DNA of 64,000 nucleotides from contig JANTQA010000070.1 of the NCBI GenBank assembly GCA_027625915.1, positions 6,205,001 through 6,269,000 of the forward strand, in the 5' to 3' direction. The notes beneath the pieces were generated by a model. That model was given only the letters and a program-made list of their open reading frames with translations, did not search any database and had not been told where the DNA came from. Shown one piece after another: positions 46,401-57,330 of the stretch; position 1 is the stretch's first letter, and the number at the start of each line of letters is the position of its first letter. The DNA is from Anaeramoeba flamelloides. Its lineage: Eukaryota > Metamonada > Anaeramoebidae. The position numbers and the translations under genes were made by a program.

Positions 46401-47677
46401 AGTTGTCCAAAAAATATTAAAGTTTGTATAAAGAATGTGTAAAGGGAAAAAAAATTGATATCCTAAACATGTTTGAAATCTAATCACTCACAAGTCGAAT
46501 GGAATGGCTCGAAGGGTAATAAATTTCAAAAAAATAGATTGAAAACGATAATCTGTTTTTCTTGGGTGATTCCTTTTTATCACTTTTGTTGCAATATATT
46601 TTGGCTATTATTGGCGATTCTAAAGGAAAAGAATATTTAATAATTGAAACAAGACAATCAGATGAAATTTTATACACCATTTATAAACCGAGTGCCATAA
46701 GAAACTAAACCAATTCTTTTTTTAAATTTCTCTAAAATATTCACAATTACTAATTATTCTCAACAATCGATCTCTTTGTTCATTCTGTTTATTTGATGGA
46801 CTCTAAATCACTTTGAAGTTTTTTTGTTTTTTTAATAAAATTGACTGACTTAAGAAGAAAGTTAACGTTGACATTCTAGGATCAAACCAAAACAGAGAAT
46901 GTAAAAAATTTCGAAAGATCAAACACAAAATTAGTATTGGTTTTGTTTTTGTTTTAGAAAAGTCGTTGATTTTCTGAAATTTCTTATTGAAAAAAGACTT
47001 TTAATTTTTTTTTTTTTTTTTTTTTTTTTTTTCTTGTTACGTTAACCTTCAATGAATTTTGGAAGTTTCCTTTTTGAAAAAAAACATTTTGGGACTTTGC
47101 AATTAGTTTTGTTTCGATCAGTTAGCAAATTTTTTGAATTAACCTTTGTGTATCACAACAAAGTTTTAGCATCTGAATAAATAACAAAGAATGAAAAAAA
47201 GAAATAAAAAGAAACGTATAAAGAAAAAAGATAAGAGCATTTTAAAAGAAATTGCATACATCGAGTTGGTTTTTTCACAAAATGGATCGCAACTTTTGGT
47301 TTTTTTAAAACGTAATGAATAGAAATATGAAAATTGTCGCTTTTACTAAGATCTTTTCTTTGATTCAAAAAAATTTTGAGTTGCCCTCGTTCAATTTTTT
47401 GCATTTTGCGTGAATAAGTTGATTGGAATTCGACCAGCGAAAAACTGCAACCTGTAGATTCTGGAACAATAGGTTTATTAAAATTGTTTTTGACTTGGTA
47501 CTTGACCTCTTTTTTATTTAAAAAGACGTCCTTGATTGTGTATTGCTGAACGTGAAGATGAATGCTTTTCGGTATCTTTTTTTTATCATCAATTTTTAAA
47601 AATAATTCACTGACTCCTCCAATGCATTCATTTTCAAAATCAATTGAAAGAGTTAGTTTTTGATGATAAACGTCCAT
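37276..47677 (-). CDS. TAF2: transcription initiation factor TFIID subunit TAF2
   Basis: Four exons on the minus strand: 47677-47260, 42495-41123, 40892-40464 and 38772-37276, giving 1,238 residues (human TAF2 is about 1,200). The joins are GT-AG and in frame. The first restores a Tyr codon (T|AT) in TRYVYTDPRNYQPYYWFPC, just where TAF2 has its conserved FWFPC motif. The N-terminal M1-aminopeptidase-like domain is catalytically dead, as in other TAF2: no HEXXH is present, and residues 415-450 read LALTTQFFGQFLHI...HWIILGIAGHLSYL. The middle has WLYTSLIPKL, YIRIDPELNWIRE and WRHELELERSV. The C-terminal HEAT-like part has LLNLSKYNDNSENEYND and WNLMNRGSINIDLR. An acidic insert occupies residues 230-309. 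TAF2 helps TFIID recognise Initiator DNA. The introns are 4,764, 230 and 1,691 nt. Confidence 0.95.
38773..40463 (-). other. 1,691-nt TAF2 intron 3 carrying an E-family relic
   Basis: Donor GTAATATAT at 40463 and acceptor ACCAAAAG at 38773. The segment 39075-39185 (GAAGGGAGTAGCCAAC... and AACATTTTTTACTTTGGTTG) matches the reverse complement of the right end of the E element at 33300-33403. A transposon therefore contributed to the intron's length. The small ORF at 38924-39214 is noise within this relic. Confidence 0.75.
42512..42560. repeat. (TA)n(TG)n microsatellite next to the TAF2 intron 1 acceptor
   Basis: An alternating TA run is followed by a TG run ending near 42560. On the coding strand it forms a CA/TA tract directly upstream of the 3' splice site. 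Confidence 0.85.
43411..43463. repeat. (TA)n(GA)n microsatellite
   Basis: A TA dinucleotide run of about 13 units is followed by about 12 GA units, inside TAF2 intron 1. Confidence 0.9.
43818..43935. repeat. hairpin plus imperfect 26-28 bp tandem
   Basis: AAAAGTACCATTTTTGCGAGA at 43819 is inverted at 43865-43887 (TTCTCTTGAAAATGGTACTTTT), forming a stem with about four central mismatches. The right arm is then repeated in direct orientation: TCTCATGAAAATGGTCATTTT, and partly TCTCGCAGAAATG. It is more GC-rich than the surrounding intron. Confidence 0.55.
45750..46200 (-). mobile_element. A-family element, reversed partial copy with hairpin
   Basis: The right block at about 45750-46020 is the reverse complement of 57054-57330 and 13067-13341 (landmark TTTTCAAAACTATTAGTTAT in reverse). 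It is followed by the hairpin unit at 46089-46165 and a further GTCCTGGGTTTTCC start. The left block is not recognisable. Confidence 0.65.
46089..46165. repeat. perfect 36-bp hairpin, 5-nt loop
   Basis: The arm 46089-46124 (starting TAGGTTTTCCAGAATT) is the exact reverse complement of 46130-46165 (ending AATTCTGGAAAACCTA). The loop is TATTT at 46125-46129. Downstream comes CGGACATGTCCTGGGTTTTCC, the start of another degenerate unit. Confidence 0.95.
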
Positions 47678-48639
47678 AGTACATAAACTAAAAGATTGAA
47701 ATTTTGAAACAATGAAAAATAATGATCTGTTTTATCAAATAGAAATTCTGGAAAAAATGAAATCCAAATTGTTTGAGTATAGTTTTGTAAAAATATTAAA
47801 ACATAATAACATGAAGAATGTTACTCAGACTGTTTGAGCCTTCATTGGCAGAAGTTTGGGCAACTCTTTTTCAAACATCTGTAGATTGACAGAATGTAAA
47901 CAAACTCGAAAATTGTTTTCAAAGTAGCACAATGTGTTTTAGATTGTTTGAGTTTATTCGTCTTCAATTCTTTAGAAAAGAGATCGAGTCAAAATAACTT
48001 CTGACTTATGAACAGGAAAAGGAATTTTCATTACAGAATAAAGTGTATTATAACTGATTAAAAAATCCTAAATGAATGACCAACTCCTTATCAGAAAAAA
48101 AAAAAACAATTTGGAAATGAAAAAAAAAATTTATAATTTTTATTACTCCCTAATATCAGTCAAAAACCAACCAAACTTGTGAGGTGCTATCGACTTCCAA
48201 AAATTAAAAATGAAAAATGAGTACATTTTTCATAAAAAGAGCTAAAGAATTACACTCAAATTGAAATTTGAATGGTTGTGAATAATAATTTTGAAGATAA
48301 CTATGTCAGTTTTGAATTGTGGTTCTTTGGTACTTTTTATGAAATCAAAGATTTTTATTTACATTTTTTTTCCTTTTTAGTAAGTTATTTTTACAGAAAA
48401 AAATGTTACAAAGCTCTTTACTTGGTCAAATATAGCATGGATATAAAAAATATCATAAAATATATTTATTCTGACTAAATTGATTAAACTCTGAAAAAAA
48501 AAAATTTGTTTCAAATTTAAAATTCAAAAGCATTTGACAATTGGCTAGTTTCAAATAAGTTTGATAAATTAGTTAAATCATCAAACAACATTATTTTTGT
48601 TTTTCATTGTTCTCTCAAAAGCTTTTAATCTTTTTAATT
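47678..48639. other. upstream region of TAF2, nothing recognised
   Basis: AT-rich sequence. Any TAF2 promoter should be in the first few hundred bases, but I see no distinctive motif. Two slightly richer patches (47810-48020) show no frame worth calling. Confidence 0.4.
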
Positions 48640-48870
48640 GGCTATTTTTTTTTTAAAGTGTTTGAAAATTGGAAATTTTAATTTTATTAGAACGTTATGA
48701 AATTTAAGAAAATTTATTTTATTAATGTTGTTTTTTTGGACTTTAATATCACCAAAGAATCGATTTTCAGTGGAAACACTGCTAAGTTGAACTTGGGAGG
48801 GGGTCGGTTCGACTCCCCGAAAAGAATCCAATTTTTTCGGTATTAGTTCAGTATTTTTTTTTTCTTTTTT
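48640..48870 (-). pseudogene. coding-like island, unrecognised
   Basis: On the minus strand a frame following a Lys-rich run reads TELIPKKLDSFRGVEPTPSQ, then VQLSSVSTENRFFGDIKVQ, before dissolving into low complexity. Positions 48770-48835 are markedly more GC-rich than their surroundings and use varied codons. There is no in-frame ATG at a sensible place and no matched splice sites. It could be an exon fragment of an unknown gene. On the plus strand the same bases contain GGTTCGACTCC, but they do not fold as a tRNA. Confidence 0.25.
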
Positions 48871-49047
48871 TTTGATTTTTTTTTAAAAAATAAAGCATAA
48901 AAATTATAAAACTAAAAGTATAAAAGTACAAAAAAAAATGAAAATATATATGATTTTTATTTTTCTAATTGTTTTCTTTTTCTTGAAAATTTTATTTTTT
49001 TTTTTATTTTTTTTTTTTTTATATACTCATTAGTACAGAAATTTATT

Positions 49048-51169
49048 TTATTTTTTTTTTTGATATATAAAATATTTACTAATAAAATCACTATCATTTG
49101 ATAGGTTTTTACAAAGTATATTATTAAAATTATAAATAATTTGATGAATTTGTCTTACCCCTTTCATTCCTGAATACAATAATTCTTCATTCTGATAAGT
49201 ATTTAATTTTTTAAGATTAAATGAAATTGTTTTTTTGGTAATATTTTGTGCAAAAGTACAATATTCGTCAACAGAAAACAAACAGTTCCCCATTTTTTTA
49301 GCTTCTTTTTCTTTTCTTTTTAATACTCCAAAATGACCATCACATTCATTAGCTGCATGACAAGCTATAAAAAAATTCTGAATAATACGAATTCCGATAT
49401 TATTTGATAAGTTATAAAAATAATTGAAAGTTTTATGATTTTTAAAATGTTGTCCATTATCTGACCAAAAATAAATTTTTGAATAATTTTTAAAAATGCC
49501 TAAATTGAATAAATATTCAAATGATGATTTAACATAATTATAATCTTGGGAAATATGAGAAGAAATAAAATCATAATATTCATATTGGAGTTTCTCTTCC
49601 TTATTTTTTGTTATTTTACAAATACATAAGTCTGAGATTTTATTATTTTCTTTTTTTAATACCACTTGGTGGATAAAAGGCCCCGAAATCAAAAACAAAA
49701 ATTACTTCATTTAATTTTAAGTCATTTTTATTATCAATATAAGAACTTCGTTGAGTATTAATTTCTTGTAAATGAATTTCATAATTTTCAATTTTTTTTT
49801 TGATGAAATTTGAATTCTTCAGAATTTTTATCATTATTATTTGAAATAAATTTCTTCGAGATTTTATTTTGTTCACATATATTACAATTTGTGGCATCAT
49901 AGCATCTTAAATACGAATACTGTTTAACTTCCTTTGGTTTATATTTTAAATATGTGTTATTACATCGTTTTTTGAAAACCATTTTTTATCATTTTTTCTT
50001 GAATTTGTTGACATATTTTTTTTATCAGTTTGGGTTTGATGTCTTCTTGTTACAAAAATTCTTTTTCTTTTTTTTATTTGGTTGATTTCTTTATTCAATT
50101 CCGTTCCTTTCTTTTTTATTTGAATCCTTCTCATGAATGATAGAATTCATATTATATACTAGAATTCGATTATCTTGATTAAATTCATTCAACCCACAAC
50201 AAGCATCAATGCAAGCTGAACCAGTTCCACCACCATATCCTTCGTCGTCATCTTCATCACCATCGTTCTTAGCATTATTGTCATCATCATCGTCGTCGTC
50301 GTCATCATCATCATTGTTGTCATCATCTTCAACTGCATCCTCATATTGACCATTCCATACTTGTTTATAATCACCTGACTTGCATGTACATAACTCCAAC
50401 CAAGTTTGAATAATCAACATTATTTCTTCGTTGCTTAATTTATTGCGTGTGTTTTTTAAAAAATAACTTGTTGAAAACAAAATATCACCTTCCTTTTCCA
50501 TATTCAAATGCCTTTTAATTGTTTGCACTGTAACACCCAAAGCACTGGAATATTCTTTGAAATTGTTTTTTGATATTAAAGCATTGTAGTTCCCGAATTA
50601 TTTTATGTATGATTGCACTTCGATATTTATTTTTTTTTAATCCTAGCAAAAACACACGTAATGCATTGACAATATTACCATGAATTTCTTTTTCTTTTTT
50701 TTTTTTTGAATTTCTTTTCTTTTTTTTCAACTTTCTTTTTTTCTTTTTTAAAATTATTCTTAATTTCTTTTAGATTCTCGCCATACTTTTTCTTATGATA
50801 ATAATTCCAATTGATTTTTTTTCCAATGTTGTTTTTTTTTCTTTTTCAAATTTTCGATTTATCTTTTTTTTTAAAAAAAAGAAATGTAAATAAAAAAACA
50901 ATTTAAAAGAAATTTTAAGTTTGCTATTTTGAAAGAGTTTGTTATAATTATTTTATTTCAATATAAATAAACCTTGATCTGAATTGGTCCCGTACCTTTT
51001 TTCTATTCTCCAAATAACAGCGATTGCAAATTTTCTTTGATTCTGAATATACATGATGTAATTTTAATACGATAGTTTCAGGTCGTTTTCTACCATATTT
51101 TTGTATCCATTTACCACAACAACAACACGTTTTTTCCAAATAAATTTTCTTTTTCTTTTTTTTGTTCAT
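49048..51169 (-). pseudogene. DDE-type transposase, multiply frameshifted
   Basis: Successive minus-strand frames read as one broken protein. It opens with a Cys-rich start (CCCCGKW...CNRCYLENR, about 51130-50990). A helix-turn-helix follows at about 50620-50500 (KEYSSALGVTVQTIKRHLN), then an Asp-rich stretch (50250-50330), a Cys segment (YLRCYDATNCNICEQNK), and the catalytic-like core at 49048-49720. The core contains VFDFGAFYPPSG, then IYFWSDNGQHFKNHKTFNYF, then NFFIACHAANECDGHFG. This D...SDN-G-FKN...H-x-x-N-x-x-D-G-x-F-G order resembles DDE transposases of cut-and-paste elements, but I cannot assign a superfamily. At least three frame changes fall at A/T runs (near 50595, 50120 and 49670). 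No clear terminal repeats were found. Confidence 0.6.
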
Positions 51170-53199
51170 CTTGTTACTTATAAAAATTCCAAAATAATAA
51201 ATTTACTAAATTAGATAAAAAGACCAAAAAATAAAAAAGTAATAAAAATAACTATATTAAATCAAAATATAAGGTTAGTTGAAACTTTATTTATATTATA
51301 AAGGTTCAATTTAATTATATTAATAAGTTATTAAACTTATTTGAAAATAGCCAATTTGAAATAAGAAATAAGTATATTATTTTTTTTTATCAAAATTTTG
51401 AATTTTTTAAAATAGAAAATCGTAAAAAATTTTTTCTTAATTGATTTTTTTGCCAAATGAGATCCTTTGAAATTTTTTATTTGTTTATTTGAATTTTTTC
51501 AATCAAAAGAATTGTAATTTTAAATTGCCCTTTATGGTTTCAAATATCTCATAGAGTATGAAGTACATCAATGGTAAATGACTGGACTTTTAAGTAAATC
51601 AAAGTTTTTTATCATACCTTTCTAAAATCTTTTTTTCGAAGTATACAAAACAATAGCTTGATTTGGAAACGGTTTTTTTTTTGATATATTTGTGTTTATC
51701 CAAAATGTAATGCTTTAAGGTAGTTCTCACGTTGGGGGGGGGGGGGGGGGGTGGTTTGGAGTTGAAAGATTCAAATTGAAAATAAAAAAATATTTTTTGT
51801 AAATTCATAAAAAAAAATAAATATTGCAAAAGAGCGTGGTGAATTTATTTGATGTAATTCATAGTTTTCGATATACTGACAAATATCTCCCCTCTTTGGT
51901 GTGTTGTAAATGAAACACATGTAATAAAAAATATATATATTTCTCAAAAAAAAAAAAACAATAACTGTCGAAATTACAATTTCATTTTTTTAACTTGGAT
52001 TAAAAACAAATGTTATTTCAAAAAAAAATCAAAAAACAATTAAAAAATATGATTTATCCTTTGAATTATTTATTATCTTGGCCTTCAAAAAAAAAATAAT
52101 TATTATAATCCTTTTTACCCATAAAAAATTTTTTAAAATGAAAAAGAATAAAAGTAAGAAAAAATCAGTTTGAATTGGGAAAATTTGCAGAAAATGAGAA
52201 GGTAAATTAATTAATGAAAAGAAAAATGATTGGATAAAAAAATAGATTTACTCAATAAATATTGGTTTTTATTATCGTGTATTTTAGAAATCAGTTTTTT
52301 TTTTGATTAACGTGATTAAATATTTGTTTCTTTTTAGATCTCGGAAACATATATATTGATTAAGATATAAATGGGGATCTAAATTGTATTTATTTGTTCA
52401 ATTGGTAATATTTTTATGGTTATTCTTTCAAGTGCTCAGTATTTCCAGAGATTCATCCATGATCAAAGTAGATTGTAATTAGGTGCAAACGCGATTAGTT
52501 CAAATGTCTCCAATAAAATTAGAAAATATATTATTGAACAGTATCCTCGGATTATTAGATTTTTTACTAATTATCACAATTTAACAGTATCATTTTAATA
52601 ATATTTTTTAATTCCTTTTCTAAATCCCAAAATAGAAACCACAATAGTATTCCAGTATTTATTAATTCATATTTATAACCATCTAAAATAACTAATATTT
52701 GGGATTTTTTAATTTCAAGATTAGTCTAATATTCCATAACTGGAAAGAAAGGATTGGTTATTTTTGTTTGCTTTTGAACTAGTGTATTTTATTTTTAAAT
52801 ATATTTCCAATAAGTGAAAATATTTTGTTTATTGATCTTTTGGTTAATTATTTATTTTTTAAAAAATGATTGAATTCTTGTAACAACTATTTTATACTTC
52901 AAGATGAATTATTGCAAGATATTTGGCAACTTTGAAGTTGAAATATTGATAATCCAGTTTTCTTATTTTTTCTCCAAATGCAGATTTTTTTCCGAAATTC
53001 TTCGGTTTTTTAATAATATAAGGGTCATTTTTTTTGGATGGGATTAGCTTCAAATGGTATGATTTTGAGAATAAAATTAGGATTTTTAGTGATATTTGAA
53101 CAATTGGGTTGTTAATAGGGGTAACCCCAATAATCATTCACTTTAATTTTAGATCTCTTAGCCCTAGTATGAATTAATAAATTTTAAAATCCAATTCTA
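51170..53199. other. gene-free stretch with an 18-G tract
   Basis: AT-rich, with an uninterrupted G18 at 51734-51751. A minus-strand ATG frame of 81 codons at 52892-53137 (MIIGVTPINNPIVQ...) has no recognisable domain and is not supported. Confidence 0.45.
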
Positions 53200-54450
53200 T
53201 ATAAAACTACTACTTCAATTAACCTTTCAACTTGTTAATCAAGTTTATTCACAATATAACCAACATTCCATTAATTCAAAATCTTGAAGCTTCCTATTTA
53301 TAGTTAAAAGTGTTACGATTTTGTCAGTCTCTAGTTGAGAAAATGGGTCTATTTTGGTGTAAAATTTTTAAAAGGGTGTGACAATGAATTTCAGTAAATT
53401 CTGCTTTAGGGTATTTTTTTAAATAGATAATAACAAATAGTTGTGAAAACACTCCACTTATCTAAAAAATACTCAAATATTGAAAAAAATAATGATGATA
53501 AATATTGAAAGTGTCCATTGAGTGGCGTCAAATGCCTAGGTTTTCAATTAATTTGAGATATAAAAATAAAATTACTGGAATTTTCAGTTTATTTCTTAAA
53601 TTAAAAAAAACCTAACTGCGGTTTTCCAGATTCAAATGAATCGGGTGAAAATCAATGATCTTTTCTCTATTCTTTTAAATTCTGGAAAACCGAACGAGAG
53701 TGTCCGTCAAGTGCCGAGGTTTTCTTGAGTTTTTTGTTTTTATTTCTTAAATTAAAAAAAAAAAACTAAAGATGTATTCTTTGAGATTTTCTGTTTTATA
53801 ATAAAAATCTAATGATTTTTCACATAAATATAAAAATCAAAAAAAACCTAACGAAAATTATTTGATTTTACTAATAAACAGAAAACTAATGAAAAGTTAA
53901 TGGCTTTTGTCCAGAATTCAAAATAATAGAGAAAAGATCATTGATTTTTACTCATTTCTTTTGAATTCTGGAAAACCTAAGGATGTTCTCCTATGTTTTT
54001 TTGACTTTTTGAAATGAACTGAAAATTTCTTAAATTTTATTGTTTATTTTAAAAATTAAAAAACACCGAATTAGAGTGTCCTAGGTTTTCCAGAATTCAA
54101 AATATTTTTGTTAATTTAAATGAATAAATTATTCTTTAATAGTCAAAATAAGTGATTCCATATTTGAAAGGTATTCATTATATTTAAAATACTGTTTAGA
54201 AATATAATGAAATGACCTCTTAGCTGTGAAGTTAAAACCTTTTCAAATTTTTTACTTTTAAATTTGAAAAAAATATTAATAGAACCAGGAAAATTGGATT
54301 TTCCAAATTAATTTATTAAAATATCTTTCAAAATAATTTTTGATCCAAGATCTTTTTAGAAACCAATATTGTTTATTATCAGTGAAGTTATTAAAAAGTT
54401 AAAAATTAACAAAATTTTATTTGTTTTTTGAAAAAAAAATTTCATGATCT
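53200..54450 (-). mobile_element. A-family element with hairpin array, reversed full copy
   Basis: In reverse orientation the right block is about 53205-53455, the hairpin array about 53515-54110 and the left block about 54230-54445. The left block matches 12240-12410 (TTTTTAACTTTTTAATAACTT and GATATTTTAATAAATTA in reverse). The array has several AGGTTTTCCAGAATTC-like arms with partners at about 53625-53692 and 53912-53982, and spacers with GTGTCCGTCAAGTGCC. Confidence 0.65.
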
Positions 54451-54899
54451 TGTCAGTAAAAGTTAATCCCTTAAGGCAATTTGTATCTTCTTTTCTTTGA
54501 TTAAATTTTATTAATTTTTCACTTCCGGATTTCTCTGTTTCTCTCAGCTTGCCCAAATAAAAAACATATTAAACTTGTTGTCCAATTTCACTTTTTTTTT
54601 ACTGGTTTTTTAAATACCAAAAAGAAAAAATTTTCACTTCACTTTTCTATTTTATTACAAAAATATTTTCAAAAAAAAAGATTCCGTTTTATGAGTTATA
54701 TTTGTTTTGTGATTTTTTTAAAATGTTGGATGAATAAGGTCTACTAAAAGGGAATATTTCTAGAATTTTTAAAAAATAAGGTTGTATGTTAAAATTTTGT
54801 CACGCATAAATTTCAAAAATACAGATCAATGATAACTTGTTTATGATGATTCTACCAGGAGTAAACCGATGAATTGTTCCTAAACGTTAATTTGGTTAG

Positions 54900-55165
54900 T
54901 CTTTGATTCATAATCCCTTCGATCTATTTCCAGTTTCTTTTATAAGGTGATAATTTATGTGCTTGTCTCATCGTACCAAAATAAAAAAATTTATTGTACT
55001 TATTTTGCTTTTTCACTTTTACGGTCAACTTTAAACAGAAAAATGGATAATTCCTTTTTTAACTTGGATCACCTTGTACACTTTTTGAAAAGTCTAACAT
55101 TTATGGAACTATTTCGTACATTTTACCCAAATTCTTTTTACTTCTGGATATCTGTCTTACAATAA
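54900..55165 (+). pseudogene. probable Tc1/mariner transposase catalytic relic
   Basis: A plus-strand frame reads LLRSTLNRKMDNSFFNLDHL, then VHFLKSLTFMELFRTFYPNS. Spacing and key letters fit the second-Asp region of Tc1/mariner transposases: an xDN motif, then V-x-x-F-L, then an L before a Y-x-P-x-x motif. The initiating region and the third acidic residue are not recognisable. The match is by eye and short. Confidence 0.3.
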
Positions 55166-56499
55166 TTTTTGATTCTTTATTAAAGTAAAATATTCAGCAA
55201 AAAACTAGAAAAATATTTTAAAAATTGTTTATTTCAGTTTCAAAGAGTGAAAATTATTTTTAAAATCAATTGGTTCTTTCTTTGTTATCATAATTATTTT
55301 AAAAGTCAATAAAAAAAAGTGAAAAATATCATAAAAATCATTTAGCCAATTAATTTATGAAAGAAAAGGAAATGATTTTTTTTTGCTTTTGTATTGTCCA
55401 AGAGACAATTTAAGTGTAACTTCCTGGATAATAATTTTCAAAAAGTATTTGAATGAAAAAAGTATATTCAAGAATTTTGAAAACTTTCAACAAACCTCAA
55501 TAGACATGTTATCGTAGCTTTTTTAAAACCTTTTTTATTCATACTTTTTCTGTAACGCCTTATTACTTGATTTTATTTGAGGAAAAAAGTATTAAAAATG
55601 AGACAAGATTAGGATTGAGTGGGTGTTTTAAAGTGTTGGACAAAATATCCCCTCACTCAAGAAAAATATGTGGGTAGATAAAAATAGGTTTTCAAAATGT
55701 TTAAGAATAGTAATTCTGTAACATTATTTCGTACGAATTTTAAATTAAATCATTTGCTGGTTTAAATATGAATGTTGTAAAAAAATAGAGTTTTCATAAT
55801 TTTAGAGATAAATAAAGAACTCTACGAATTTACCTAAATTTGAGTCCTAGTAAATATAACGTCTGATTATCTTAATAGACCAAAAAATTTTAATCAAAAA
55901 ATCATTCGATAAACACAAATCTTTCAATTTTTAAAAAAAATCATTTTTCAAACAAATGTATTAAAATTCACCAAAGGACTTTATATTGAAAATCCATTTG
56001 AGCTCAAAAATCAAAATGAAAGTTTTGTTTACTATTACCAAAATTTGGATAAATCCATGGAATTATTTATTTAACTATAAAATTGTAAAAACCCTATTTT
56101 TTTCCAGATACCATATTTAAACTTGTATTTTCATAGTGACATTTCCCAATCTCTCTGGGCATTTTTTTTGTTTTGTCTTTAGGAGAACTTTTTTCAAGTG
56201 AATCGTTGGTAAGTATTTTAGTTTCAAGTGGTGTATTTGGTTCGAAATATCGAGACTATTACTTACCTCCTTTTTTTGGTTTAATTATTTTTTCATTTTG
56301 AAAGGAGAAAACAATTTTCACATGGTTTTCCTCTACTTTTCAGTTTTTACAAAAATACTTTCAAAGAAATTGATTGCAATTGGTGAGAGCTATTTATTGG
56401 ACGTGATTTTTTTTTTCTTTGAAAACTATCAAGTGTAAAAATAGAATCTGATTTTTCAACGTTTTTTTGTTAAAATTGTGATTTTTTCACCACCACAAG
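55166..56499. other. gene-free stretch
   Basis: AT-rich DNA, nothing supported. A patch near 55600-55680 is slightly GC-richer (GAGTGGGTG...CCCCTCACTC) without a good frame. Confidence 0.45.
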
Positions 56500-57330
56500 A
56501 TTAATAGACCATCTTCGTTTTCCACCAAAGTTGAAGAGATTAAATTATTTTTTGCACAGTTAATTAATCTGAAGAATAAAAAATCGTCAAAATCTCGTAT
56601 TTGGGTGTTAATGAATCTCTTATTTGTGGAATTTGATAAACTTCACAATCACCTACGAATCTCTCAAGAAAAAAATTACTCATTTGCTAATTTTTCACCT
56701 GTTCATAACTTCATTTCCAATAAATACTATTTGTTAATAAAAAATTCTGGATCAATGATTATTTTACAAAGATACTTTACAATATAAGTTGGAATAACCA
56801 AGGTTCATTAAATATTTTTTTTCAATTTAATAGAAAATAATAGAACATTTTAGAAATTTTCAATTCATTTCAAAAAGTAAAAAAAACCTAATGTCACTCG
56901 ATGGGACTCTATACGCGCCATCATTCGGTTTTCTTGAATTCAAAAGAATAGAGAAAAATATTAGATTGTTCTCAAAACAAAAATTCAAAAAATACTAGAC
57001 AAACAATATTTATTATAAGGATTTTTTTTCCTCTATTTTAGTTTTTTCAGATTAGTTAAGTATTTTCAAAACTATTAGTTATCGTCTATCAAAGTAAATA
57101 TACCCAAGGTCAATTAAACTAAAATTCATTCATGCATTAATTTGCAATTTTTTACCCTAAAACAAACACCTTTTTTTCTAAACTAGAGACTTTTTAAAAA
57201 AGGCGGTACTATTAACAACAAGAAACACAATGGCCTCAAGAATTTGAAGAACTGGAAATTTTATGTACTATTGTGAATAAACTTTATTATTCGATGAAAG
57301 GTTAATTGAAGTAGTAGTTTTGTCTAACTA
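56500..57330 (+). mobile_element. A-family element, copy 4, short hairpin array
   Basis: The left block at about 56600-56860 matches 12240-12410 (ATACTTTACAATATAAGTTGGAA versus the 12310 region). A short array at 56870-56960 contains AAAAAACCTAATG and GGTTTTCTTGAATTCAAAAG. The right block at 57054-57330 matches 13067-13341. An open frame of about 95 codons ending at 56787 lies in the left block; because the block is a repeat, I do not call it a gene. Confidence 0.6.

Larger units (their letters stand above)
42496..47259 (-). other. 4,764-nt TAF2 intron 1 loaded with repeats
   Basis: Donor GTATGCAAT at 47259 and acceptor ATATTATAG at 42496. The acceptor is preceded, on the gene strand, by (CA)n then (TA)n. 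Contents are a T28 run (47005-47032), a possible cryptic exon (46492-46619), a perfect 36-bp hairpin (46089-46165), a reversed A-family right block (45750-46020), a structured repeat at 43818-43935 and a TA/GA microsatellite (about 43411-43463). The minus-strand frames at 43360-43584 and 45341-45577 show no domain. Confidence 0.75.

Noticed and set aside
48738-48832. Possible tRNA on the plus strand (GGTTCGACTCC T-loop-like, GGACTTT/AGAATCC acceptor-like ends)
   Set aside because: The T-stem does not pair (GTCGG against CCCCG) and no cloverleaf with a seven-base anticodon loop can be drawn.
52892-53137. Minus-strand 81-codon ORF with ATG (MIIGVTPINN...)
   Set aside because: No domain or splice partner; frames of this length are frequent by chance in this DNA.
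56480-56787. Plus-strand open frame of about 95 codons (…VEEIKLFFAQLINLKNKKS…)
   Set aside because: It lies in the left block of an A-family repeat, has no good start, and the matching block at 12.3 kb is not open.
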